Source of the DNA: Paraburkholderia eburnea
Lineage (GTDB): Bacteria > Pseudomonadota > Gammaproteobacteria > Burkholderiales > Burkholderiaceae
Length of the DNA stretch: 64,000 bases
Direction of reading: 5' to 3'
NCBI RefSeq assembly: GCF_002917095.1
Contig: NZ_PQGA01000021.1
Coordinates: 17,996 to 81,995, forward strand
The notes beneath the pieces are model-generated. The model searched no databases. It was not told the DNA's origin and saw only the letters and a program-made list of their open reading frames with translations. Made by a program: the position numbers and the translations under genes. Position 1 is the stretch's first letter. Every line of letters starts with the position of its first letter. This document shows positions 48,837 through 57,092 of this stretch, piece after piece.

Positions 48837-49958
48837 TCAGGCCGCAGCCGCGGCGCCGTCGAGCAGAGGGTAGTCGATCAGGCCTTTCGCGCCGCCGCCG
48901 AACAGCGTTTCGCGCTCGTGCTGCGCAAGCGGTGCGTCCACATGCAGACGTTGCACGAGGTCGGGGTTGGCGACGAACGGGCGGCCGAAGGCGATGAGAT
49001 CGGCCCAGCCGTTCTCGATGGCGTCGCGTGCGCGTTCGCCCGTATAGCGGCCTGCATAGATCAGGACGCCGGGATAGGCGGCACGCAGCCTGCGCTTGAA
49101 TTCGAGCGGCATGTGAGGCGCGTCGTCCCAGTCGGCTTCCGCGATGTGAATGTAGGCCACGCCGATCTCGCCGAGCAGTCTGGCCGCCGCAAGATAGGTC
49201 GTCTCCGGATCGGCGTCCACGCAGCCGTTCAGCGTCGTGAGCGGTGCGAGGCGGATGCCGACGCGTCGCGCGTCACCCGTGCCTTCGATGAGCGCGCGTG
49301 CCACTTCGCCGAGAAAGCGCAGACGGTTTTCGAGCGAGCCGCCATATTCGTCGGTGCGCGTGTTCGCGTTGGAGTCGATGAACTGATTGACGAGATAGCC
49401 GTTCGCCGCGTGCAGTTCGACACCGTCGAAGCCCGCCTCGATCGCATTGCGCGCCGCCGCGCGGTACTGGCTCACGACTTCGCGAATCTCGTCGATGCCG
49501 AGCGCACGTGGTTCGGATGCCTGAACGAAACCCGGCACGCCGTCATTTTCACCGGCGATGAACACGTTCACGCCTTGCGCCTGAAGCGCCGAGGACGACA
49601 CCGGTTGCTGGCCGCCGAGCAGGCTCGTGTGGCTCAGCCGGCCAACGTGCCAGAGCTGCGCGAAGATTCGGCCGCCCCTGGCATGAACCGCATCCGTCAC
49701 CTTGCGCCATCCTTCGACCTGGGGCGCGGTATGAATGCCGGGCGTCCACGCATAGCCTTTGCCGAGCGGCGCGATGTACGTGCCCTCGCTGACGATGAGC
49801 CCGGCGTCGGCGCGCTGTGCGTAGTATTGAGCCATCAGGTCATTGGCTTCGTCGCCGGGCTGGCTCGCGCGCGAGCGCGTCATCGGCGGCATCACGATGC
49901 GGTTGGGCAGCGTCAGTGCGCCTAGCTGCAGCGGCTGGAAAAGCGGATCATGTTTCAT
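48837..49958 (-). CDS. Old Yellow Enzyme family alkene reductase, second copy in the window
   Basis: A 373-residue FMN-dependent ene-reductase with PPMTRSRAS, QLWHVGRLSH, GFDGVELHAANGYLVNQFIDS and IAFGRPFVANPDL. It shares the fold and order of blocks with the OYE at 15003-16106 but is clearly divergent. ATG 49958 has AGGAAAT upstream; the longer upstream frame is not used. It is the third gene of the five-gene operon transcribed away from the LysR gene at 52210, likely an electrophile or xenobiotic response unit. Confidence 0.93.
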   Translation of the reverse strand: MKHDPLFQPLQLGALTLPNRIVMPPMTRSRASQPGDEANDLMAQYYAQRADAGLIVSEGTYIAPLGKGYAWTPGIHTAPQVEGWRKVTDAVHARGGRIFAQLWHVGRLSHTSLLGGQQPVSSSALQAQGVNVFIAGENDGVPGFVQASEPRALGIDEIREVVSQYRAAARNAIEAGFDGVELHAANGYLVNQFIDSNANTRTDEYGGSLENRLRFLGEVARALIEGTGDARRVGIRLAPLTTLNGCVDADPETTYLAAARLLGEIGVAYIHIAEADWDDAPHMPLEFKRRLRAAYPGVLIYAGRYTGERARDAIENGWADLIAFGRPFVANPDLVQRLHVDAPLAQHERETLFGGGAKGLIDYPLLDGAAAAA

Positions 49959-50022
49959 GATGTATTTCCTGTTCAGGTTCACGGCGCATGCGCCGTGAAC
50001 GTTCGAAATGCGTTTGTGTTGA

Positions 50023-50829
50023 CTAGTCCCACTGCGCGGCGAGACCTTCGGGGCTGACTTCGCGGCCATTGCGTTCGAGTGCCGCGATGTCAGTCATGTC
50101 TTCGTCGGCCAGTTGCAGCGATTGGGCGAGCAGGTTACTCGCGAGGTTTTCGCGCTTCGTCGACGAAGGAATGACCGAGTAGCCGAGACGCAGCGCCCAT
50201 GCGAGCGCCACCTGTGCCGGCGTCGCGTGGCGGCGTTCGGCGATCGCGCGGATGACCGGATCGCCGAGTACCTTGCCGTAGGCGAGCGTCATGTACGACG
50301 TGACGTGAATGCCTTCCTGCGCGAGGAACGCAACGAGCTTGCGGTTCTGCAGATACGGGCTCAGTTCGATCTGATTGGTTGCGATGTTTTCCTTGCCGAC
50401 CACGGCGATCGCCTGCTTCGTGAGCTCGATGTTGAAGTTCGAGACGCCGATCTGCTTCGTGAGGCCTTGCGACTTCGCCTCGGCGAGCGCGCTCATGAAT
50501 TCTTCGAGCGAGACGCCGTTGTTGGGCGCGGGCCAGTGGATCAAGGTGAGATCGACTTCGTCGGTGCGCAGTTTCTTGAGGCTGTCCTTGAGGCTCGGAA
50601 TCAGTTTTTCGCGGGAATAGTTATCGACCCAGATCTTGGTGGTCAGGAAGAGCTCCTTGCGCGCGACGCCCGAGGCGGCGAGTGCTTCGCCCACTTCGGC
50701 TTCGTTGCCGTAGATCTGTGCGGTGTCGATTGCGCGGTAGCCAGCTTCCAGGCCGTTGCGCACCGAGTCGATGACGACCTGGCCTTGCAGGCGGAAGGTT
50801 CCCAGGCCGAATGCGGGAATGGGGTTCAT
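50023..50829 (-). CDS. dkgB: Aldo/keto reductase (DkgB-like 2,5-diketogluconate reductase)
   Basis: A 268-residue AKR, the same length as E. coli DkgB. The catalytic residues are visible in YRAIDTAQIYGNEAEVG (Asp, Tyr), FLTTKIWVD (Lys) and LTLIHWPAP (His), and the nucleotide-binding end is VIPSSTKRENLASNL. It reduces aldehydes and keto acids with NADPH. ATG 50829 fits the N-terminal IPAFGLGTFRL. Gene symbol is by similarity to DkgB; the true substrate in this operon is open. It is the second gene of the operon, 74 bp after the MFS gene. Confidence 0.85.
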   Translation of the reverse strand: MNPIPAFGLGTFRLQGQVVIDSVRNGLEAGYRAIDTAQIYGNEAEVGEALAASGVARKELFLTTKIWVDNYSREKLIPSLKDSLKKLRTDEVDLTLIHWPAPNNGVSLEEFMSALAEAKSQGLTKQIGVSNFNIELTKQAIAVVGKENIATNQIELSPYLQNRKLVAFLAQEGIHVTSYMTLAYGKVLGDPVIRAIAERRHATPAQVALAWALRLGYSVIPSSTKRENLASNLLAQSLQLADEDMTDIAALERNGREVSPEGLAAQWD

Positions 50830-50902
50830 GCGGATGGCTCCAGTATGTCGATGGAAATGGGAGGAGAACTTCACTGGCGATTTTCGAAAACGAAGCAGGG
50901 GC

Positions 50903-52105
50903 TCAGTGCGTGACTGCCACGGGCTCGGCGGTACGCTCGGGCAGGCCGTCGCGCTGGTCGAAGCGGCCGCTGAGCGCGGTGAGCGCGAATGCGCCGAGTG
51001 TCACGACAGCGGCGATCCACGGCGTATGCCCGAGGCCGATGTGCGCCACAATCAGCCCGCCCAGCGACGAGCCGCCTGCGACGCCGATATTGAACGCGGC
51101 GATGTTGAAGCCCGATGCAACGTCGGCGGCTTCCGGCGCGAAGTGGCGTGCCTGCTTGACGACGTACACCTGCAGGCCCGGCACGTTGCCGAACGCCACG
51201 GCGCCCCAGCAAAGCATGGTGGGCACGGCAAGCCAGGGGCTGTGCACCGTGAACGTGAGGGCGAGCAGCACGAGGGCGAGCAGGAGAAAAATGCGCTTGA
51301 GAGCCCGCACCGGGCCGATGCGGTCGGCGAGCTTGCCGCCCCATACGTTGCCGACCGCCACGGACAGGCCATAGGCGACGAGCACCATGCTGACCGTCGA
51401 AGGCGAGAATCCGGTGATCTGTTCGAGCAGCGGCGCCATGAATGTGAAGGCAATCAGCGATCCGCCATAACCTACGGCGGTCATCGCATAGACCAGCGCG
51501 AGACGCGGCTGGGCGAGCACGCGAAATTGCTGAAGCAGCGGCGCCGGACGCGTATGCGCGAGGTGGCGGGGCACGAAGGCCAGCGCGCCGAGAAATGCAA
51601 TGAGGCCGAACGCGGCGACGACGAGGAACGTGGCTCGCCAGCCGAAGTGCTGACCAATGAACGTACCTAGCGGGATACCTGCGACGAACGCGACCGTCAT
51701 GCCGCTGAACATGGTCGCGATCGCGCTTGCGGCCCTGTCCCTGGGAACGAGTGTCGTTGCGATGATCGAGCCGACGGAGAAGAAGACGCCGTGCGCGAGG
51801 CCGGTCAGAATGCGGGCCACGATCAGCGACTCGAAATTGGGGGCGCGCCAGGCGACGAGATTGCCGATCGTGAAAAGCGCCATGAGTCCCACGAGCAGCA
51901 GCTTGCGCGGAACGCGGCCGGTGAGCGCGGTGAGCAAGGGCGCGCCAATGGCAACGCTGAGCGCGTAGATGCTGACGAGGAGGCCAGCAGACGGCAGGCC
52001 GATGCCGAGATCGGACGAGATCGTCGGCATCAGGCCGACAATCACGAACTCGGTCGTGCCGATGGCAAAAGCGCTGATGGTGAGCGCGAGAAGGGCGAGA
52101 GGCAT
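50903..52105 (-). CDS. MFS transporter (AraJ/DHA1-like exporter)
   Basis: A 400-residue protein with twelve transmembrane helices. Helix 1 contains TTEFVIVGLMP, the DHA1 motif, and a second signature is AHGVFFSVGSIIATTLVPRDRAASAIA, typical of AraJ/YdhP-type exporters. It is the first gene of a five-gene operon divergent from a LysR regulator 104 bp away. It is probably an efflux pump for products or toxic substrates of the AKR/OYE enzymes. Confidence 0.9.
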   Translation of the reverse strand: MPLALLALTISAFAIGTTEFVIVGLMPTISSDLGIGLPSAGLLVSIYALSVAIGAPLLTALTGRVPRKLLLVGLMALFTIGNLVAWRAPNFESLIVARILTGLAHGVFFSVGSIIATTLVPRDRAASAIATMFSGMTVAFVAGIPLGTFIGQHFGWRATFLVVAAFGLIAFLGALAFVPRHLAHTRPAPLLQQFRVLAQPRLALVYAMTAVGYGGSLIAFTFMAPLLEQITGFSPSTVSMVLVAYGLSVAVGNVWGGKLADRIGPVRALKRIFLLLALVLLALTFTVHSPWLAVPTMLCWGAVAFGNVPGLQVYVVKQARHFAPEAADVASGFNIAAFNIGVAGGSSLGGLIVAHIGLGHTPWIAAVVTLGAFALTALSGRFDQRDGLPERTAEPVAVTH

Positions 52106-52152
52106 CGTATCCTGTCCTGAGCTTCGTTGAAGACGGAACGGAGTGTGCGCTC

Positions 52153-52168
52153 TTTAGTTTTGACTAAA
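52153..52168. promoter_or_regulatory. Inverted repeat in the divergent LysR/MFS promoter
   Basis: TTTAGT-TTTG-ACTAAA lies in the AT-rich 104-bp gap between the MFS gene and the LysR gene, with further T/A tracts around it. It is the best operator candidate for the divergent LysR protein. Confidence 0.55.
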
Positions 52169-52209
52169 AACCCGTGTATAAACCAAAATTTTTTGATTTT
52201 AAGTAAAAA

Positions 52210-53112
52210 ATGAAAGTCACCCTCGATGAACTGCAGGCGTTCGTGAGCGTTGTCGATTCCGGCTCCATTACCGCTGCCGCGGAGCAGCTCGGCCTCACCA
52301 TTTCGGCCACGAGCCGCACGCTCGGAAGGCTGGAGGACAAGCTCAAGACCACGCTGCTGCGCCGCACGACGCGCCGTCTGGAGCTGACCGAGGAGGGCCG
52401 TGCGTTCCTGATCGATGCGAGGGCGATCATCGCCTCGGTCGAAGGGGCGGAAGAGCAGATGGCCGCGCGCCGCGAACGGCCTTCCGGACGGTTGCGGGTG
52501 GATGCGGCCACACCCTTCATGCTTCATGTGATCGTGCCGGTCGTGCAGGGCTACCGCGAGCGCTATCCACAGGTCGAGCTGGAGCTGAACAGCAACGAAG
52601 GGATCATCGATCTATTGGAGCGGCGCACCGATGTGGCCATCCGCATCGGCACGCTGAAGGACTCGACGCTGCACAGCAAGGCCGTGGGCCGCAGTCGCCT
52701 GCGCATTCTGGCGAGTCCCGCGTATCTGGAAGCTCATGGCCACCCGAAGCGCACCGAAGATCTGGCGAAGCATACGTTGCTGGGGTTCAATCAGCCGGAG
52801 GCGCTCAATGTCTGGCCCGTTATGGGACCCGACAATGAGCTGTACCGGATCGCCCCGGCACTCTGGTCGTCGAGCGGCGAAACGCTTCGGCAGCTTGCGT
52901 TGGCGGGAGCAGGCATTGTGTGCCTGTCCGATTTCATGACGGCGCGCGATCGTCGCGACGGGACGCTGGTGCCGCTTTTCTCGCGTCAGACCCACGACGT
53001 CCGGCAGCCAATCAACGCGGTTTACTATCGCAACACTGCGATTTCGGCGCGCATAGCCTCGTTCGTTGACTACCTGCTTGAGGCCGTGAGCGGCACGGAA
53101 TTCGGGCGTTAG
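52210..53112 (+). CDS. LysR-family regulator of the five-gene oxidoreductase operon
   Basis: A 300-residue LysR protein. Its helix-turn-helix lies in residues 1-62 (LQAFVSVVDSGSITAAAEQLGLTISATSRTLGRLE), and its effector domain has DLLERRTDVAIRIGTLKDSTLHSKAVG and SDFMTARD. It is divergent from the MFS-AKR-OYE-AKR-SRPBCC operon, a standard LysR-target arrangement. ATG 52210 immediately follows an AT-rich leader (AAGTAAAAA). Confidence 0.92.
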   Translation: MKVTLDELQAFVSVVDSGSITAAAEQLGLTISATSRTLGRLEDKLKTTLLRRTTRRLELTEEGRAFLIDARAIIASVEGAEEQMAARRERPSGRLRVDAATPFMLHVIVPVVQGYRERYPQVELELNSNEGIIDLLERRTDVAIRIGTLKDSTLHSKAVGRSRLRILASPAYLEAHGHPKRTEDLAKHTLLGFNQPEALNVWPVMGPDNELYRIAPALWSSSGETLRQLALAGAGIVCLSDFMTARDRRDGTLVPLFSRQTHDVRQPINAVYYRNTAISARIASFVDYLLEAVSGTEFGR

Positions 53113-53127
53113 CGTGAACTGGAATGC

Positions 53128-53390
53128 AGCCCGTCCACGCGCTATACGAAATTCGATTATGTGCCGACGGCCGGGGGCAATTCGTTTGCCCGCTCGCCGC
53201 ATACGACGATCAACGCGGGCGGCGAATACCGTCTGCCGTCCGAGATCGGCACCTTCGCCCTGAGCGGCGACATCGAGAAACAAGCTGGACCGGCCTTCCG
53301 GATGTATGGGCGGCGTCCACGTATATTCCGCCGGGTGAGGCCATCAACATCGTGTTGATGGTCGGCGGCAAAAAGTCGATGCACCATTAA
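53128..53390 (+). pseudogene. Remnant of a TonB-dependent receptor barrel
   Basis: Downstream of the LysR gene a frame without a start reads S-x-x-Y-T-K-F-D-Y-V-P-T-A-G-G-N-S-F-A-R-S-P-H, then AGGEYRLPSEIGTFALSGDIE. This is a familiar pattern of the C-terminal beta strands of TonB-dependent receptors. The frame then breaks, and a second frame (to 53390) reads an unrelated tail ending TYIPPGEAINIVLMVGGKKSMHH. No full gene is present and no ribosome site is seen. The gap 53391-53645 holds no other gene I can support. Confidence 0.5.
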
Positions 53391-53645
53391 CGTGCGCGCG
53401 GGCACGACGCAGCTGTTTTCATTTTCCCGGTCACGCCTTGCTGGTGCACTTGCGGCACGATGCACAACCGGCGCTGGGCATCCTCGAATTGAGGCGACCA
53501 GCGATTACCTCGCAAGTCAGCCAGGGTGTCCGATCGTCGCGAATCATTCTGTCTCAAGATCTGTTACGCATATGCCGTTATGGAGGAGTCGCCACTTCGG
53601 CCTATTGTTAAGCATTTCGTAAGATTGGCGATTCGCGCACATACC

Positions 53646-55148
53646 ATGACGATCAAATTCAAATTACGCCTGCTGATGCTTGCCACGCTGATCTCGATCG
53701 GCGCCGGCATTACCGTGACCGCGCTGGGCTTCAGCGCGGTCAGCGACGCGCAGGACGATTCGCACCGCCGCGAGGCGCAGATTCAGGGGCTCCTGGAAAT
53801 CAAGGCCAGCGCATTTTCGACCGTCCAGCTCGATCCCTCCACCGACGACACGCGCCGGATCTTTGCCGATGCCGAGCGCAATATCGGTGACTGGACCGGC
53901 AAGATCGCGCCGATGTTCCATTCCGCCGAGCAGCAGGAGCGGCTCAAGGATCTGCAGGCGCATTGGAGCGACTACGACGGCAAGTCACGCCAGTTGATGG
54001 ACCTCGCGGCTCAGGACCCGAAAACGGCCAATGCGCGCGTGATCGAGCTCTATCACGCCGGGTTCGAACCGCTGCGCGCGACGATCGAAGCCATCATCGC
54101 CGATGCCCACCGGCGTGGCGACGAAGCGCTCGCGCGCGCCAACCACACCAGCGCCATCGCCAACACCACGGTGATCGCCGCTCTCGCGCTGGCGATGGTG
54201 ATCGTCGTCGGATGGATCGCGGTGCTCTCGCGCTCGATCGGCCGCTCGCTCGCCGGCATCGAGGACACGCTGGAGCGCACAAGCGCCTCGCTCGATCTCA
54301 CGCTGCGCGCGCCCAGCACGAACGCCGACGAAATCGGCCGCACCGCGCGCGCGTTCAACCAGTTGATGGCCCGCATTGCCGAGGTCATGACGACGGTGCG
54401 CGATTCGGCGGAAACCGTGAGCACGGCCTCGAAGCAGATCGCGGCAGGCAACATCGATCTGTCGAGCCGTACCGAAGAGCAGGCCGCCTCGCTGCAGGAG
54501 ACGGCGGCGAGCATGGAGCAACTGACCGGCACCGTGCGGCAGAACGCCGACAACGCGCGGCAGGCCAATGCGCTCGCCCAGGCATCGACGGGCGTGGCGA
54601 CGCGCGGCGGCGGTGTGGTGGCCGAAGTGGTCGCCACCATGGGCGAGATCAACGAAAGCTCGGCGAAGATCGCCGACATCATCGGAGTGATCGACGGCAT
54701 TGCTTTCCAGACCAATATCCTGGCGCTGAACGCGGCCGTCGAAGCGGCCCGTGCCGGCGACCAGGGACGCGGCTTCGCGGTGGTGGCGGGCGAAGTGCGC
54801 GCGCTCGCGCAGCGCTCGGCGGCGGCGGCCAAGGAAATCAAGACGCTGATCGAAGACTCCATGGCGCGCATCGACAAAGGCTCCGCGCTGGTGGGCGAGG
54901 CCGGCCAGACGATGAACGAAGTCGTCAGCAGCGTTCAGCGCGTGACCGACATCATGGGCGAGATTGCCGCCGCTTCGGACGAGCAGAGCAAGGGCATCGA
55001 TCAGGTGGGCACGGCCGTCACCCAGATGGACGAAGTGACCCAGCAGAACGCGGCGTTAGTCGAGCAGGCCACCGCCGCGGCGCAATCGCTCGACGATCAG
55101 GCCAGAAAGCTGCACGCCGAAGTCAACGCCTTCCGCCTGCCGGGCTGA
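53646..55148 (+). CDS. Methyl-accepting chemotaxis protein
   Basis: A roughly 500-residue chemoreceptor: N-terminal transmembrane helix (about 9-30), periplasmic helical sensor region (about 31-180), second transmembrane helix (about 180-205), HAMP domain, then the long cytoplasmic signalling coiled coil. The hairpin tip motif GVIDGIAFQTNILALNAAVEAARAGDQGRGFAVVAGEVRALAQRSA is unmistakable. ATG 53646 gives the short basic n-region; the frame is open upstream, but no ribosome site is seen there. The ligand is unknown. It is convergent with the amino-acid-type ABC genes, with only 4 bp between the stop codons. Confidence 0.95.
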   Translation: MTIKFKLRLLMLATLISIGAGITVTALGFSAVSDAQDDSHRREAQIQGLLEIKASAFSTVQLDPSTDDTRRIFADAERNIGDWTGKIAPMFHSAEQQERLKDLQAHWSDYDGKSRQLMDLAAQDPKTANARVIELYHAGFEPLRATIEAIIADAHRRGDEALARANHTSAIANTTVIAALALAMVIVVGWIAVLSRSIGRSLAGIEDTLERTSASLDLTLRAPSTNADEIGRTARAFNQLMARIAEVMTTVRDSAETVSTASKQIAAGNIDLSSRTEEQAASLQETAASMEQLTGTVRQNADNARQANALAQASTGVATRGGGVVAEVVATMGEINESSAKIADIIGVIDGIAFQTNILALNAAVEAARAGDQGRGFAVVAGEVRALAQRSAAAAKEIKTLIEDSMARIDKGSALVGEAGQTMNEVVSSVQRVTDIMGEIAAASDEQSKGIDQVGTAVTQMDEVTQQNAALVEQATAAAQSLDDQARKLHAEVNAFRLPG

Positions 55149-55152
55149 GGCT

Positions 55153-55965
55153 TCAGCGGGTCGTATCTTCCTGCATCCACTGCAGGGAGAGCCGCGACAA
55201 GGTGCCGTCGGCCCGCAGCGCCTGGATCGCCGCGGCCAGCCGTGCGTTCCATTCGGGATCGCCTTTATCGACCGCGATCCAGTTCGGCTCCGCGTAGAGC
55301 CGGCTCACAATGCGAAACACCGGTGTGCGCTTGATGCGCAGGTTGGCGGTGGTTTCGTCGGTGATGACGGCGTCGAGCCGCACGCCGGGTCCGAGCGCCA
55401 GATTCTGGAAGGCCACCGATTCATCGTCCGGGACGATCTGCACCGCCCCGAACGGAAAGGCAATGGGCTTTTCGCCCGGTATCGACAAGGTCTTCTGCAG
55501 ATAGCTCTCATAGCTCGAACCGAACCCCACGCCGACTTTGCGGCCGGTGAGATCGGCGGCGGAATGAATGCGCGTGTCGGCCCGGTTGACGACGAGCACT
55601 GCGGGCGAACTGTAATAGGGCGCCGCGAAATCCAGCGATTTTGCGCGTTCCGCGTTTGGCGTCATCGAGCAGATGCAGACGTCCCAGCGGCCGTTCCAGT
55701 GGCCTCCCACGATGTTTTCCCACGATGGCGAGTCGAGCACCAGCTTCGCGCCGAGGCGCTGCGCAACCGCTTTCGCCACGTCCACGTCGAAGCCGGCGAG
55801 CTGGTTCGAGTCGTCGATAAAGCCGAATGGCGGATCGTTGTCCACGACGATCACCCGCAGCCTATGAGACTGTTCGACGCGCTGGAGCGTTGTGCCTGCG
55901 TGCGCGGCGGTGATGGCCGCCGTCAGGCACAAGGCGGCGGGAAGGACTCGGAACAGGCGTTTCAT
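55153..55965 (-). CDS. Amino-acid-type ABC transporter substrate-binding protein
   Basis: A 270-residue family 3 solute-binding protein with a signal peptide (1 to about 23, ending AHA). LRVIVVDNDPPFGFIDDSNQLAGFDVDVAKAVAQRLGA is the family's first lobe signature, and DVCICSMTPNAERAKSLDFAAPYYSSPAVLVVN the hinge region. It binds a small polar ligand, typically an amino acid or similar. ATG 55965 is chosen for its signal peptide; the frame continues upstream into the permease gene. It lies 11 bp after the permease gene. No ATPase gene is present beside them. Confidence 0.9.
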   Translation of the reverse strand: MKRLFRVLPAALCLTAAITAAHAGTTLQRVEQSHRLRVIVVDNDPPFGFIDDSNQLAGFDVDVAKAVAQRLGAKLVLDSPSWENIVGGHWNGRWDVCICSMTPNAERAKSLDFAAPYYSSPAVLVVNRADTRIHSAADLTGRKVGVGFGSSYESYLQKTLSIPGEKPIAFPFGAVQIVPDDESVAFQNLALGPGVRLDAVITDETTANLRIKRTPVFRIVSRLYAEPNWIAVDKGDPEWNARLAAAIQALRADGTLSRLSLQWMQEDTTR

Positions 55966-55976
55966 GGTGGTCTGGC

Positions 55977-56807
55977 TCAGGTCGAAGGGCGCGGCGCGAA
56001 GCCTCGCCCGTAGCGTTGTTCGAGGCGTGCCTGCAGGAGTTCGCAGACGACGGACATGACCCAGTAGATGGCGGCCGCCGCGAGCAGCATTTCCATGTAG
56101 TGATAGGTGCTGCGGCCATACGACTGGGCGAGGAAATTCAATTCCCACACGCCCATCAGCGATACCAGCGAAGAATCCTTGAGCATGGAAATGAACTGGC
56201 TCCCGGCGGGCGGCACGATGATGCGTAGCGCCTGCGGCGCCACGATGCGCCAGGTGATCTGACGACGCGACATCCCGAAGGCGAACGCGGCTTCGACCTG
56301 GCCGTGCGGCACGGAAAGCACGCCGCTGCGGATCGTTTCGGCCAGATAGGCGCCGTAGTTCAGCGAGAGCGCGAGCACGCCGGAAGTAATCGGACCCATG
56401 ACGACACCGACCTGCGGCAACGCCAGATAGATGACAAGCACCTGCAGCATCAGCGGTGTGCCGCGCAGGCAAGAGCCGTAGAAAGTCGCGAGGCCGAACG
56501 CGAAAGGATTCGACGACAGGCGGCCCCAGGCGACCAGCAAGGCAATCGCCGTGCTGCCGGCGATTGAAACCAGCGTGATCAGCAGCGTGAGCGGCGCGCC
56601 TGCGAGGAAGCCATCCGGCGAAAGATGCAAGCCGAGCAGAAAGGGCAGCTTCGATTCGACCAATGAAAACTGCAGGCCGAGCCTCGATAAACCCATGCCC
56701 AGCGCACCCAGCAGGATCAGCCAGGTCAGCGCCACGCGCGCGCGAAAGCGTGCGGCGTGACGCGCTTCGAGTGCAATGGAATGGCCGTGGGTCGAGCGCG
56801 ATGGCAT
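55977..56807 (-). CDS. Amino-acid-type ABC transporter permease
   Basis: A 276-residue permease with five to six helices. The family block is LRGTPLMLQVLVIYLALPQVGVV, and the EAA loop is FGMSRRQITWRIVAPQALRIIVPP. ATG 56807 is preferred: the frame opens earlier only through a TTG, and no ribosome site supports that start. It is the first gene of a two-gene unit with the binding protein; no ATPase gene lies nearby, so the system would need an ATPase from elsewhere. Confidence 0.85.
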   Translation of the reverse strand: MPSRSTHGHSIALEARHAARFRARVALTWLILLGALGMGLSRLGLQFSLVESKLPFLLGLHLSPDGFLAGAPLTLLITLVSIAGSTAIALLVAWGRLSSNPFAFGLATFYGSCLRGTPLMLQVLVIYLALPQVGVVMGPITSGVLALSLNYGAYLAETIRSGVLSVPHGQVEAAFAFGMSRRQITWRIVAPQALRIIVPPAGSQFISMLKDSSLVSLMGVWELNFLAQSYGRSTYHYMEMLLAAAAIYWVMSVVCELLQARLEQRYGRGFAPRPST

Positions 56808-57092
56808 GAGTGGGTGCGATATCGGGAGAAAGGAGAAGGCATAAGCGAGGAACAAGAGGATAAGCGAATCCCTCTGGCCCGACTAGCTGACGGGCTTGCG
56901 CCGTCAAGAAAAAATACGCATTTCGATATCAGAATAAGGTATTAGCGAGTGGCGCCGAAGCCGGTAGCATCCGTTACCTGATATTTCGCTCGCGGATTTT
57001 ATTGCATCGAGTTTGCCGGGTTCGGCCGGTCAGATTTTGATGGATAATTATTTGCAGTCCGAATAAATAAACATATTCCTCCGTATTCGATA

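Noticed and set aside
53963..55297. Long plus-strand frame overlapping the chemoreceptor
   Set aside because: Arg-rich shadow; the chemoreceptor has the hairpin-tip motif in its own frame.
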